Assembly (NCBI GenBank): GCA_004794655.1
Contig: SMMW01000585.1
Span: forward strand, 9,113,501 to 9,177,500
Source: Marisa cornuarietis
Lineage: Eukaryota; Mollusca; Gastropoda; Architaenioglossa; Ampullariidae
Direction: 5' to 3'
Length of the DNA: 64,000 bases
Position numbers and translations under genes: made by a program. A model generated the notes under the pieces. The model was given only the letters and a program-made list of their open reading frames with translations. It searched no databases and was not told the DNA's origin. Position 1 is the first letter of the stretch, and the number at the start of each line of letters is the position of its first letter. Shown piece by piece: positions 1-36,326 of the stretch.

Positions 1-105
1 TCGTACTTGGGAGAGAAAGTGTGTGTGTGTGTGAGTGTGAGAGAGAGAGAGAGAGACAGACAGAAAAAGATAGTTTGGGGTGGGAGAGACAGAAAAAAAA
101 CTTAC

Positions 106-24272
<24,167 letters not shown>

Positions 24273-25440
24273 TGTGTGGAGAACTGTGTCTACAGCTAGA
24301 CTGCGGGACTTAATTTACACTCCGGACTCTTGTCATACTGCCTTCCAGCTTTGATTGATTACTTTTTCCCCAGGTTGTAAGTCCTTGCTCACTGAAAAGA
24401 CAATTCACTGCGACGGAAACCACAATCATTGACTACGGAGGTAAACAAATACCAGTTTGGGATAGAACTCCACATTTTCTTTGCTCACATTTTCGTCGCT
24501 TTTTTGGCCAGACAGTTTTAAAGTTCCTTCTTTAGCATGGAGAAAAATTTGTAAACTTTGCTTTAAAGAGTTTTAAAAATGGCGATTAAATTCTTCATTG
24601 AACAATGAAAATATCAAAGTAAAGTTTGACATGAAGATGCACCATTTGTTTTCTTGAAGCGCTGAATTTTTCTTACAAAATCCTGCAATCAGTCGGTGAG
24701 AAATGTGTGTACATAGTGTATTAGTCACACCAGAAACGATGCACGTGTCAGTTTTTCAGTCAAATTTAAAACCGCAAGTGCAAGAGAGCCACGTGAGGTG
24801 CGTTAGACACACCTGTGTGACGCAGCGGGCAGGTACAGAGGACTGGGCTGGGGGGAGGTGCAGACGAGAAAACGGCGATCAATGCACGCAGTCAAACATC
24901 ACTCGCCCGGCATGCCAGGAATCGCAAGGCGTTGTCCCCGAGTGATCCCCCATTTACATTCTAAGGAAGCCGTGTGGTTGCCACCTGTAAACACAGGTAG
25001 AGCAAATGGGCTTCAGTACGTATTCAAGTTACGTTACTGCTGTGCGACTTCTCCTAACTGTCATTGCCAATGAGGGTCTTTCGCTTAGATCAGTGTCCTG
25101 TGGCAACATCCAATCAGAGTTTAGCAGTTTTCTTAGCGCCGTGCGCAAACAGGAAATGGGGGTCGAACTTATTGCATTCTTTCATTGTAAGCTTCATTCA
25201 CTTGGATAACGATTGATTTGAATCCAAAAGAAGTTCTGAGTCTGACCATGAACGTTGATCTACGTTCATGGTCTGACAGAGTCGCCTTCACATCTGTCTA
25301 CTCTTGCTGAAGTACTCATTTTACTACTACTAGTACATGGTATAAAATACTAGTAGACAGCCTTAACAAAGCAATACCATGAAAGCGAAGCATGACTTAG
25401 CCTGTTTAATGTGTGAAAGAGTCCAGCATGGTCTGCAAAG
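24273..25440. other. 5' flank of the receptor gene
   Basis: This should hold the 5' UTR and promoter of the minus-strand receptor gene. I see no TATA box or other clear core element. It contains a 15-bp-arm hairpin at 25241-25276. Confidence 0.5.
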
Positions 25441-25615
25441 CGGTCCGGTGGCACGACGGTTAGCGCCTGTCACCAATACAGTGAAGGTTGGCTGTCCTGG
25501 GTTCAGCTCTCCTCTCGGGCATGCTGTTTTTTCTCTGCATGTGGTATCTGTTTACAGGGCTGATTGCCTTGCCGTGATATTATAGCCTTAGTTGCTGGCT
25601 TGGTGTACAACACCA
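25441..25615 (+). mobile_element. tRNA-derived SINE, copy 1
   Basis: Shared with 32342-32516: an A-box-like GGTTAGCGCCTGTCACCAAT, a B-box-like GGGTTCAGCTC, CTCTGCATGTGG and a tail GGCTTGGTGTACAACACCA. The tRNA-like promoter order fits a SINE. Direct comparison of the two copies shows clear homology along the whole length. Confidence 0.8.
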
Positions 25616-26150
25616 CATCCCCCCCCCGCCACTCACCCCGGCACGGTCTGCCTGTGTCTGACTCTTTCACCTTTGTGCGCTGTCGGGGAGAACAGTTGTC
25701 GGTGTTACTATCATCAACACCTTTATTCCAGAGGAAGGAGAATTACAAGTTTTGGGAGAATAAAGCCGTGTGTGTGTGTGAGGACTATCCGAAAAATTAT
25801 AATAAAAGTAATACTTTTTATTTGTTACTTTATTTGTATCGTTTTATTCTGGCAATCGCATCGTGGTGAAATTGAAAAGAAGTATGCAAAACGTCACTCT
25901 GAACATTTCTCTGTTTCTATAAGGATTCTTTCCTGTAATCAAAATTATTTTGTTGCAACTGTGTCTAAATTTATTAACATACATTTATCTGTAATACTGG
26001 AAGCACTTTATGGACACCACGTCCCTCTGGTGTTCAACATTGCAGACACGGGTGTCGTGCGCTCCACCACAGCATCCACATAACACTGTCACTCTGTAGT
26101 GTTACACTAGGTGCCCAAACCCACTGCAGTAGCACTGTCACTCTGTTTGA
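25616..26150. other. Intergenic, nothing recognised
   Basis: No gene or known repeat apart from a short C tract after the SINE. Confidence 0.5.
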
Positions 26151-26879
26151 TTAAACTGGTAAACCATGTAGCTCTGGAACCCTAATATGACAGTCGTGAG
26201 AGCATCCTGTGTAAATTCTAGTTAGTATCGCTCCGCTGGGGATTAATTTTCCTTTAGTTCGTATACTGAATCTTGTTAGAGCCCTGATTTTGGGTCCTGG
26301 GATTTGCTCAAGCATCTGGTTTCTGGCTTCTAAGCTTTCGCCTAAAGGCACATTTTCAATGAAGCCTAACCTCTTCTCTTCTGGGTTTGAATTATGCTTC
26401 TGTCCAGATATATAAAACGTTACTTCAATGCCTAGAAATATGTGTATTTTGGTAGCATTTCTTTGGTGTGCTGGGATCTTTGCATCCTACGATGTTTGAT
26501 TTACTGGAGGGTCTTACTTCCTCTGAGTCTCCTATTTACTCTTTAGTTTCTGTACACAGTCGTGATGCGACTGCTGTCACGATGGTTTTGTTGTCTTTTA
26601 CTTTTGGGAGTTTTATTATCGGGAAACCAAGCTAGGGGATGGTTCGGTTTCTCAGTCCTGTCCTGCTCTGTCTTGGTAGGTTTTCGTACGTCTGTTTCTG
26701 GTTGTGACCGTTTGAAATCCGTCGTCTGAGTCTGAATCTGTGCTCTTGTTCAATTCGGTCTTTGTCCTATGACTACAGGCTACGCGGTTGTTGTCACTGT
26801 TGTATTCCATTATCTCGTCTGGGTCGTCAGGTATTTTCGTCATCGTGACCGCAGTTCTGCCCGCCATACAGACAGACAA
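26151..26879 (-). pseudogene. LINE ORF1 (gag-like) remnant
   Basis: The minus strand starts with an acidic, low-complexity N-terminus (IPDDPDEIMEYNSDNN, DSDSDDGFQTVTTRNRRTK). After a break it continues ALTRFSIRTKGKLIPSGAIL and IRVPELHGLPV, resembling the RNA-binding part of jockey/CR1-type ORF1 proteins. The middle is frameshifted and no zinc knuckles survive. Confidence 0.6.
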
Positions 26880-26990
26880 AGAAAATGTGAAAAAAAGCCA
26901 TTTTTATAAGCAGACAAAAACGTTTTGACAGCTATGATCCTTAGAACGCAAAGGAAGAAAAAAGATCTTCATAAAATCTTTTGGATTGAC

Positions 26991-26993
<3 letters not shown>

Positions 26994-27047
<54 letters not shown>
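26994..27047. repeat. (GT)n microsatellite
   Basis: Pure GT run of about 54 bp. Confidence 0.97.
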
Positions 27048-27049
<2 letters not shown>

Positions 27050-27520
27050 AATCGTTTTTTTTGTTTGCAAATGACGTTTTTCTTGAAACAATCGGCTGTC
27101 TGTGAGGGCTGGTAGCGTGTTTCTGTAGTCGATCAAACCATTAGCACATAAAGCAGCGTTGTCATGACAATAGCTAGTTTAATCATAGCAAAGCAATGCT
27201 AAGATATTGGCAGTCATAACTGTTAACGTCTAAATAACGCTTATACGCGTAAAAGCTTTGAAAATAGAGTTGGCCTGAAAATGGATAGCTATGAAATTAG
27301 CGCGGTCACAAGCATCATCAGGCATTGCACCATCAGGAAGCAAACAGAGGAGCAAACAGTCTCAATCAATCTGGTTTTGGGTCATTTGAAGGTCACATCG
27401 GTCAATCTAATGTTATTACACAAACTAATTACACAAGGAAATTATGTACATGTTTACACAGGGGACATCAACCTTTCTTTTATTTAAAAGGAATAGAAAA
27501 CGATGATTGGACCGATGATT

Positions 27521-27770
27521 TCTTGGATATCAATCATAGCCTTAGGAGAGATAATACTCCTGGATATCGATAATCGCCTTAGAGAAGTAATACTCATGGC
27601 TTTAGTGGAGGTAATTTTTTTTTTATATCTATCAGAGCCTTAGAAAAGGTAATACTCTTGGATATTAGTCGTAGTCTCAGGGGAGGTAATAATACTCTTG
27701 GAATCAATCACAGCCTTAAGATAGATAATACTCTTGGATATCGATCGTGGACTCAGGAAAGGCAATATAA
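27521..27770. repeat. ~37-bp minisatellite, 7 units
   Basis: Units share TCTTGGATATCAATCATAG and CCTTAGGAGAGATAATAC. They are diverged by 15-30%, and one carries a T tract. Intergenic, downstream of the 149-residue membrane-protein gene. Confidence 0.85.
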
Positions 27771-27870
27771 GCGCCAGAAAGCAAAGAAACTGTGTTTCCC
27801 CTGCTAGAGTTTAGTGGGAGGACACTCATTCGTGCAAAAACGTCCACACGGGTACACATGCGCACACGAA

Positions 27871-27871
<1 letters not shown>

Positions 27872-27954
<83 letters not shown>

Positions 27955-27964
27955 CACACACACA
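27872..27964. repeat. (CA)n(CACG)n(CA)n compound microsatellite
   Basis: A CA run with a central CACG block. Confidence 0.97.
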
Positions 27965-28029
27965 ATGAGTTGAACGAATTAACACCGATTCTTAAAAAGA
28001 CGGGTATCGTACAGTGTAGCTATTTGGGG

Positions 28030-30256
28030 TGGGTTGCTTGAGCCCCTTCTGCCTGTCAACTCTGACACCCTGGTTCGATCTTCAGAACTTCAAATCGTTA
28101 ACAGGCTCCTCTATTTCTTTCTTGGGCGAAAACAAATTGAGTACAAAATATTTTCCCAGTGTTAAGAATTACAAGCCCTACACTCCACGTAGTATTACTA
28201 CTGTTACATTTGTTTTGTTAGTTTCTGTTATCGCGCCTCTACCAAACTTGTGCTTCACCCATTCTTGGGATAGTCCCCTGCAATTCGTGACTCGCGTCAG
28301 CCGGATGGTAGTTATACATGTATCTACAGTCTTCTGGAATTGTTCACGTCTAGAGAAATATGCTATTTAAGAGACACAAACCCTTAACGATCATTTTTAA
28401 GTATTTTGTCAATGCAGCCTAATAACATGGAAGTTATCCGTACAATCTGTATACATAGAAATGCACTTTCGAATGATAGAAAGTATTAAATACCTAAATA
28501 AATAAAATGAATAAATACAATTTGACAATGAAGTAATTAAGTAATACACATATCGAACAAAAATGCTGATGAGCATGTCACAACAGTAAATGCAAACTAA
28601 GGGCCTCAAATCCACACCCCCAGAGGAGTTACCGCTATACACAGCCCTGACGACGAAGCAGAAAAGTGACAGTAAAAAAATCAATGATTTGATATTTGTA
28701 AACAGAACTAGACATTATTCAAACTCAAGTGATACTACTTTAATATTCGTCTCTTAAAACGCTTTAATACCTGTACAAACTGAAAATGTGACCGTGATAT
28801 TAGATAAGTGTCCTCGGGATTAAAGTTCATGAGTTAAAAAAAAATGAGATCTTTTCTCCGGCACGCTCAGTTTTTTTGTGGACGTCACTTCTAACTTCAT
28901 GCAGGTCTGTGACGTAATATAGCCAGCTGTTGAATCGGTGTAAAACACCAAACGAGCAGCCCGCCTCTTACCCTAAGCAGGAATTGGCACGAAATGAATA
29001 TGGGAGGTAACACTGAAAATTGTAAGCAGAATGAGTTTGTTCCCCTGAACCTTGTTCGTGATTGTTACACGACACCAGATTGTTTATCCCTCGACACCAA
29101 GCTCTGCTTGAAAACATTTTTACTACAAATTTACTTTTCTACTACCTTGAAACTATAAGAAATAAAAACTGTGAAAAATATTCAGGAAAGCTACATGTTT
29201 TTTTTTGGACATTATAGTTCTGCTAAAGTAGATGATAGCTACAAGAAATTTATCAAAAATGTTTCCAGTGCCAAAACCAGATTGGATGGTTTTTCGCTTC
29301 TGAGAATCTTTCATATGTGCCTTCAGAAAGAGCAAATATACCTGTGCATATTCTAAATTGAGAGAGAACGAACTTGATATACATTTGTTAAAGATTGCAT
29401 TGTTGATGTTTACTGAAAGATGTGAAACGAAATACCAGTAAACACACAATATACAATCACAATAAAAAGTAATAAGCATTTTGTAGTCTTTATTTTCAAT
29501 TTATGCTACAGAGTAAAACGACAGAATAAAATAACGGAAAAAGTAAGCTTACTTTATTTCTGCATCGAATCATCGTTAACAATAGTAATTTCATATTCTT
29601 GCTTTGACATCGCGGCACAGGTATAATATTTTTATCGTCACAGGTAAACAACTTGAAAGGCGAGTACACAGAGAAATATTCAGGATTCTTCCAGACCTGC
29701 ACAGATTCCAGAATGCGCAGAAACTCTCAAACGCATGCATACATGCTAACGACTCGAAAGAATTCAATTTTGTGTTAAAAGAATTATTCATCACAAAGAT
29801 CTTATAATGAAAGTCCTCTGTTGTTAAAGCCCACTGATCGGAAAACGTCAGTTAAAACTAAAGTATCACAGTGACATTAAAGGCTATAAGAAAGGTCACA
29901 GAGGTCACCCCTTCCTCTCCAACCTGTGGTGCTCTGAATACAAGAGAAAATTTGTGAATGTGAAAGACAACAGGGGGAGGGTGGATAGTGGTAAGTATAT
30001 ACATCAGTAGACACGTGGAAGCGATGCCCTTCTTATCTCGAGATCCAAAAGAATTAGTGTCATAGCGTCTGACTTGAATAGTAATTGACACAACAATGTG
30101 TCATGCATTCTGACATTTACCTGTGGATGCTCGAGTTTGGCATAAACGTGTAGTAGATCCACACACACACGTGTCTGTGTGTATGTGCGCCTGGCACGCA
30201 TGTGTGTGAATTTGTGTTTAACGCCATGCCAGCAACTATAAGGCTATATCACGTCA

Positions 30257-30314
<58 letters not shown>

Positions 30315-30595
30315 CAGAGAGAGCCTTACCGTGGAAAGAAGGCATGTGTGCGTTGAAGAACGTCTCACAAAAAGTCAGCGAAGAAGAGAAAAAACCAGAC
30401 AAGACGATATAAAGAATAAAGCAGATAATTAATTTTAAAAAGTCATCAAAACTTTGTTTTTATCATTAATTCGGCGCTTCTTCCAAAAACAGATGTACTG
30501 GTCACAGTGTCTGATCCATTCGCGTATATCTTGAGTTTCCAAGTGAAGGCCGTTTACGACTTCCATTGGTGTTTACTCTCTGTCCTGGCGCATCT
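28030..30595. other. Intergenic, 3' of the 149-residue protein gene
   Basis: AT-rich with no gene recognised. It includes a (GT)n(GA)n tract at 30260-30320. The nearest minus-strand AATAAA to the upstream stop codon is at 29553-29558, about 1 kb away, so the 3' UTR end is unresolved. Confidence 0.5.
28925..28960 (+). mobile_element. SINE 3'-tail fragment
   Basis: CTGTTGAATCGGTGTAAAAC then ACCAA matches only the 3' tail of the two SINE copies (GTTGTTGGCTCGGCGTAAAA then CACCAA). It is either a 5'-truncated SINE or the 3' end of the partner LINE. Confidence 0.5.
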
Positions 30596-30692
30596 TCAGA
30601 ACCTCGTTGCCTTCCATTGGTACCCGAGGCTTGGGTGTAACTCCGGCAACGGGCTTGTACCCACAAGGGGTTTTCGCTCCTCCGTGGCATTC
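30596..30692 (-). CDS. 149-aa membrane protein exon 4 (C-terminal tail)
   Basis: Acceptor CATTTTCAG. The phase-compatible frame reads NATEERKPLVGTSPLPELH and ends KATRF with stop TGA. A second frame is also open across the exon (KPVAGVTPKPRVPMEGNE, ending MRQDRE), but its phase does not match exon 3. Confidence 0.7.
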
Positions 30693-33600
30693 CTGAAAAT
30701 GGCGTTGAACACATTTAAAAAGTACAGGTAATTTGTATTATTTGCAATACTTTTGATGTACCGTTGTTGTGGCATTCTTCGGGTGAATGCTGCTCATTGT
30801 GTGTCTTGTGTTTTAAGGCTGTTGATCTGCCTCTTGTTCTTGTGTCCGTGAAACTATAGGCTTTCGTACTCGGGCGCATGCATAGTTGCAATTTGGTGTG
30901 TGTGATTTGGCATGGAATGGCTTGTCAAGACAGTGGACGTGAATAAGATGATTACAGTGCTTTGCTGAGCAGCTTCGACGAGCAACTGATATCTATATAT
31001 TTTCTTTCATTTAAAGCACTCTGTAAAAATGACCCCCTCATTCTCTGACACCATGTGTCAGAAACAAGCTCATTCCCTATCCAGATGTGTCGGTCATCTT
31101 ACGTTATACCCTCAGATATGTCAGGGACATCGCACCTTATGCCCTTGGTGGCATGCAACACTTCATGCCTGAACACCATCTTACCATTTACCAACGTACC
31201 TCATCCGCAGTTTTTTTCGCACGGCCTCTTTCAATGTCTCGGCCTCGAAGATCGAGCCATCCCTGACCACGCACGTGTAAATCATGGCGCCCACCACCAG
31301 CATGGCAGCGATCATCCCCCACAGCTGCAACTGCTCTTTCCTACACAGAAGATGTGGATCACATGAACACTTGATAATCTTATTTGTTGACGAGTAGCTG
31401 TTCGTGATCGTGATCGTGATATTTAAGTGTTTTTTAATTCTTGGAGATTTCTGGTGACACTCACTCACTCACTCACTCACTCACTCACTCACTCACTCAC
31501 TCACTCACTCACTCACTCACTCACTCACTCACTCACTCACTCACTCACTCAAGCAAGCAAGCAAGCACGCACAGTTACAAAACAATCAATCGAGCCATGT
31601 AATCCAGGAAAATATTTGGAGCCCTATAGACTATTATCGGTTTTTCTTTTAGCAGTCCGTTGTCGTGAAAGGTTGAAGAGACATCGGCACAGCGAGAGAT
31701 GAAGTGAATATAAATCGCCTTGCTAGGTGTTTTGACTCGTGTAGTTCTTACATCATCAATGCCTTCAAAGTTCTTTGTTCGTCAAGGAACAAGGCTGAGA
31801 ACAAAAACGTGTGTGGAAATCAATACGCTACAATACATATTACATACATTATGACAATCACAGATCACGAGTCATTAGCCAGGTCGGTCCGCCAAGACAA
31901 GCCGTGAACAGGGGCTTACATTTATTATATCAACAGGGACGGACAGTAAACCGCTAGCTGAATAAAACAAAAGGCTTACAAATATTTGAAATGTAGCTGT
32001 TAAGCATGCAAACAACCCCCCGAAAAACAAAAAACCAAAACCAAAAACAAAAGAAACAAAAGAAAAACAAAGAAATAAGCAGACGCTCGCAACATGCACA
32101 AGCACGACAGGTCTGGATACACTCCTCTGCACCTACGTCCCCAGTCGCCATGTTTCTCTGGTGACATCTCGAGCCAGACGAACGTTTCTTAGATTCAGAG
32201 ATGAAAGCGCTCGTCACGTGATCACTTGAAGGCTCCCGCCTGCAACCGGAAGGGCGAGATGCGTGATGTCAAATATTAATCTGGAGCATAACCGTGAACA
32301 GCAGCTTTTTGTTCTTGCTCTTTCTCTCTCTCTCTAGCTTTGGGCGGCCCGAAAGCGCAACGGTTAGCACCTGTCACCAATACAGTGAGGGTTGGCTGTC
32401 CTGGGTTCAGCTCTCGTTTCGGGCACGCTGTTCTTTCTCTGCATGTGGCATCTCTTTACAGAGCTGGCTGCCTTGCTGTGATATAGTTGTTGGCTCGGCG
32501 TAAAACACCAATCCCGCAATCTTTTTCTAGCTTTAAGTAAATTCATGCGAAACACGTACATTAAAAAAAAAACCGCTGTTGAAACCTCGACATGATTATT
32601 TTTCTTTTATTTGAACTGCACTTTGGAAAGTTTTCGCATTTTAAACTTTGTCACTATCATGCTTGTGACTTGTTTAATTTATTAGATGGACGTTGGACCG
32701 TTGTTCACAAAGTCTCGAGAAAGTTCTGGGATCCTGAAGTCAATCTTTTGATAGCGATTTTGCAACAATCGTGCTTTGTATTTGCAAATAACAGAAACTG
32801 GCCCTGACGCGAAATTCTCCTTTTAACTTTTTGTCCTTTTCATTCTTTCGTTCACACCATTTTTTTGTCTCTTAACAAAATAAGCGTGCAGAGAATGGAT
32901 GGTCGCTAAAAGACAATGCAATCGTTTTTGTATTTTTTGTATTTTTGTATTTTTAAATGAAAAAGACCCAGCTTTTTAATGATTTGGAAAACACGTCACG
33001 GTCAAATTCTAAAATTTAATTGAACAAAAAAAGTATCAGTTAGGAGATTTCTAAGCCGCTTAAAACAAGAACGAGACATGGGAAACATTCGAGAGACAGA
33101 AGAACAAACAAACAACATATGAACGAAGAAAGGATAATCAACAGCACCGATGATGAACAAAGACAAATATTGAAAACGCAAAGAGGAACCAAGTAACAAG
33201 AATTGATAGTATCGTGATTTTGCAAAAGGAAGACGAGCAGGGAAGCAGCAATACGTGGAAAAGGGGGAAGGGAGTGAAAAGGGAAGACATTGTGTCGTAC
33301 ATCTTGCCACAACTTTTTACACTTATGTGGCTCTCCGCGCACTGTTAGTACGGAACGATGTCTAATTTTATGACACGAAATTTTCTTCTTTACTTTTTTT
33401 TCAAGCCTGGCAACGATGTTCAAGCTTGTGCTGTTGTGCTCGTCGTGGTCACCCATGCTTTCACTGAATTTTCATACCCAAAATGACCTGTTGGGATGGA
33501 GTTGACTAAGGACTGGTCTTTTATCTGAAATCCTTACACGAAATGTCGACCACATAATCCTTAGTTTGCTGTGGGCATGAAATTTTCTGCGCGTGCAACC

Positions 33601-34186
33601 ACAATGTTCATTTAATTTTCACGCCGAGAAAACAGAAAATATTACCTTTACTACTGCTTACTTTTTTATCGAAGGTGCGGCAAATAATAACACAAAAGCC
33701 ATCTCTTACATCTATTTACTTTATCTCGCAGTAACAGTAAGCAAAATCTTATTGGCCAGTACTCTTCTCACCAACATCCTTCCACTTTGAACGCCCGGAA
33801 ATATGAACTACGCATGCGCTGAATGTTTCACGAAATAGGTCGATTGCACCTCCGATTTTCTCCAAGTGTCGCGCTTCGACTGGATCAAACAGTCGATGTT
33901 TTAAGTTACGGTCAGGTCAGGACTCTTTTGGTCAAACACTCGACTAACACTTGACTTCAAGTTTGATCAGCGATAGTCTGTCGTCCATCGCTGAATGGCG
34001 TCCTGACGTTCCCGCGGTGCACTGGCTTGGGTTACGCATCTGACGCGTCCACACCAATGGAAGCCTCAGCAAATCTGCCGATGGCCATCTCAACGCCTGC
34101 ACAATCGGGTTTCTGTTAGTGATGATATCGTCCACCCGTACACCTATCGACCCTCAGTGTTGCTGCATCGCAGTTATGCGCGCGCG

Positions 34187-34244
<58 letters not shown>

Positions 34245-34448
34245 CGCGCATCTGCAGACGTCCATCATTTGCAGTGGCTGGTTTGTAGCGAGAGAAATGA
34301 CTGAAGATGAAAGAATGTTTCTGCTCCACAAGCATTTTAGCTGACTGCTTAGAATTCACCTGTCGCGACTGTGCAAACGCCCCCTGGTGTTTTTGACAGT
34401 CTCCTTTGGGAATGCTCGCATGCACTCACGCAGACATCAGCGTGCACG

Positions 34449-34511
<63 letters not shown>

Positions 34512-35037
34512 GCACGGTGACGCAAACAGTCGCACGCATCGCTGATGATCCAAATGTCTAGGGCCTGTCTTGTTCCTTTCCTTTTGCAATTAAAAAAATA
34601 GTAATATAGGTACACACTTCTGCATCGACATTTCATAACATCTTGATGCATCCCCATTTCCAGAAAAAAACGCAATCAGTGGCGTAGAAACCGGAGTGGG
34701 GACCGAGGTGGGCAGCCGCTCCCTCAAAAAAGATACTGAGGGGACAAGAATGTGAACGTCGTTTACAGTCAGCATGGAGATTCCCCCCACCCCCCCAAAA
34801 AAGCCGAACATCTTCCTGCGCCACTGGCAACCATGTGGTTGTAATGTTACACATCTCTAAGGATTGTGGGGCTTGATACTTTTAACATCATCATCTACCT
34901 TTTTGACACCTGAGACCTGTCAAAATTAGGACCTAATTGAGGTATTGGTGGGCTTACGGGTGAGGCTGTCAACATCAAGGAATTCTCAACCAAAGCCGCT
35001 TTGATTACTTTTTTTAATTATACGACCCTATGTGACC

Positions 35038-35098
<61 letters not shown>

Positions 35099-36222
35099 GT
35101 CTAACGCTATGAGAATCTTAGACTTTGATGTGTCTGTCGCTAATTCTAATAGTATGCAAGTCTTAAACCTTAGTTTGTGTTTGCTGCTAATGTTATCTTA
35201 CATTATGCAACCCTTAGATTTTGGTCACGTCTGCCGCTACTATTGTTTAACATTATGCGACCCTCTAACTTTGGTTTGTCAGCTGACATCACGCGACCTT
35301 CAGAATTTCTTTGTCTGCAGCTACTGGCATCTGGCATTGTGCATCCCTCACACTTACAGACTTTTATCGACGACAGGCTCGCAGCAAGTGAAGCGACCTT
35401 GGTGCTCGCAGCACTCGGTGAAGACCGGGTGGTCACACGAGTAGACATTGTTCTCCCGGTGCCCCAGGACATCTCTCTTCAGGCACTCTTTTGTCACTGC
35501 GGACATGTAACTCAGAGTCAGGGTAATGAAGGGTCACATTCACTTCAGCGGAAGAATTCACAGAAGAATTGGGAACATGTAATATAAGTAATAACTGACT
35601 AAAAGTGTACCACGCGTAAATTTGATTGCAATAATTTGAGTAGTTGAATAAAATAAATGAATTAGGATATGACTCTTCAAAATATCTCTCTCACTCCCTC
35701 ACTTTCTCTCTCTCTCTCTCTCTCACACATATTTAGGAATAAACAAATACGCATGAATGCATGCATACAGACAATACATCTCCTCTAAAGGATCAAGTTC
35801 GAGCTTCTTCTTAATTTCAGAATAGGTTGCTGTGACACTGACATTACTTTAAACAAACAACATGCACACCACTCCGTCACGCAGAAAGACAAGTGAATGA
35901 TCTCCCGATGAGACCAGCAACGATTTCATGCATGATCAGTCAGTTTAGGTCCCCGAAAAAATCTCTGATCTACAGACCACAGCCTTTCTATCCTCTCCAC
36001 GCTCACAAAATTCCCCCCCTCCGGACACAGACCACTGCTTTTGAATTCCCGTCATGTATTCGCCACTAACCCCTTTAAAAATGAAATTTCCTGCTGTGTT
36101 ATTGCCAGTCCAGAGCGTGATCGGATTTCTGCAGGAACACGACAAGAGAAAAATAACGGCCTAATGTATAAAGAAAGGCGACGACTGCACTGCAGTGAAG
36201 TTTCTGGTCTACGACCCTATAC

Positions 36223-36264
<42 letters not shown>

Positions 36265-36272
36265 ACAAAAAC

Positions 36273-36326
<54 letters not shown>

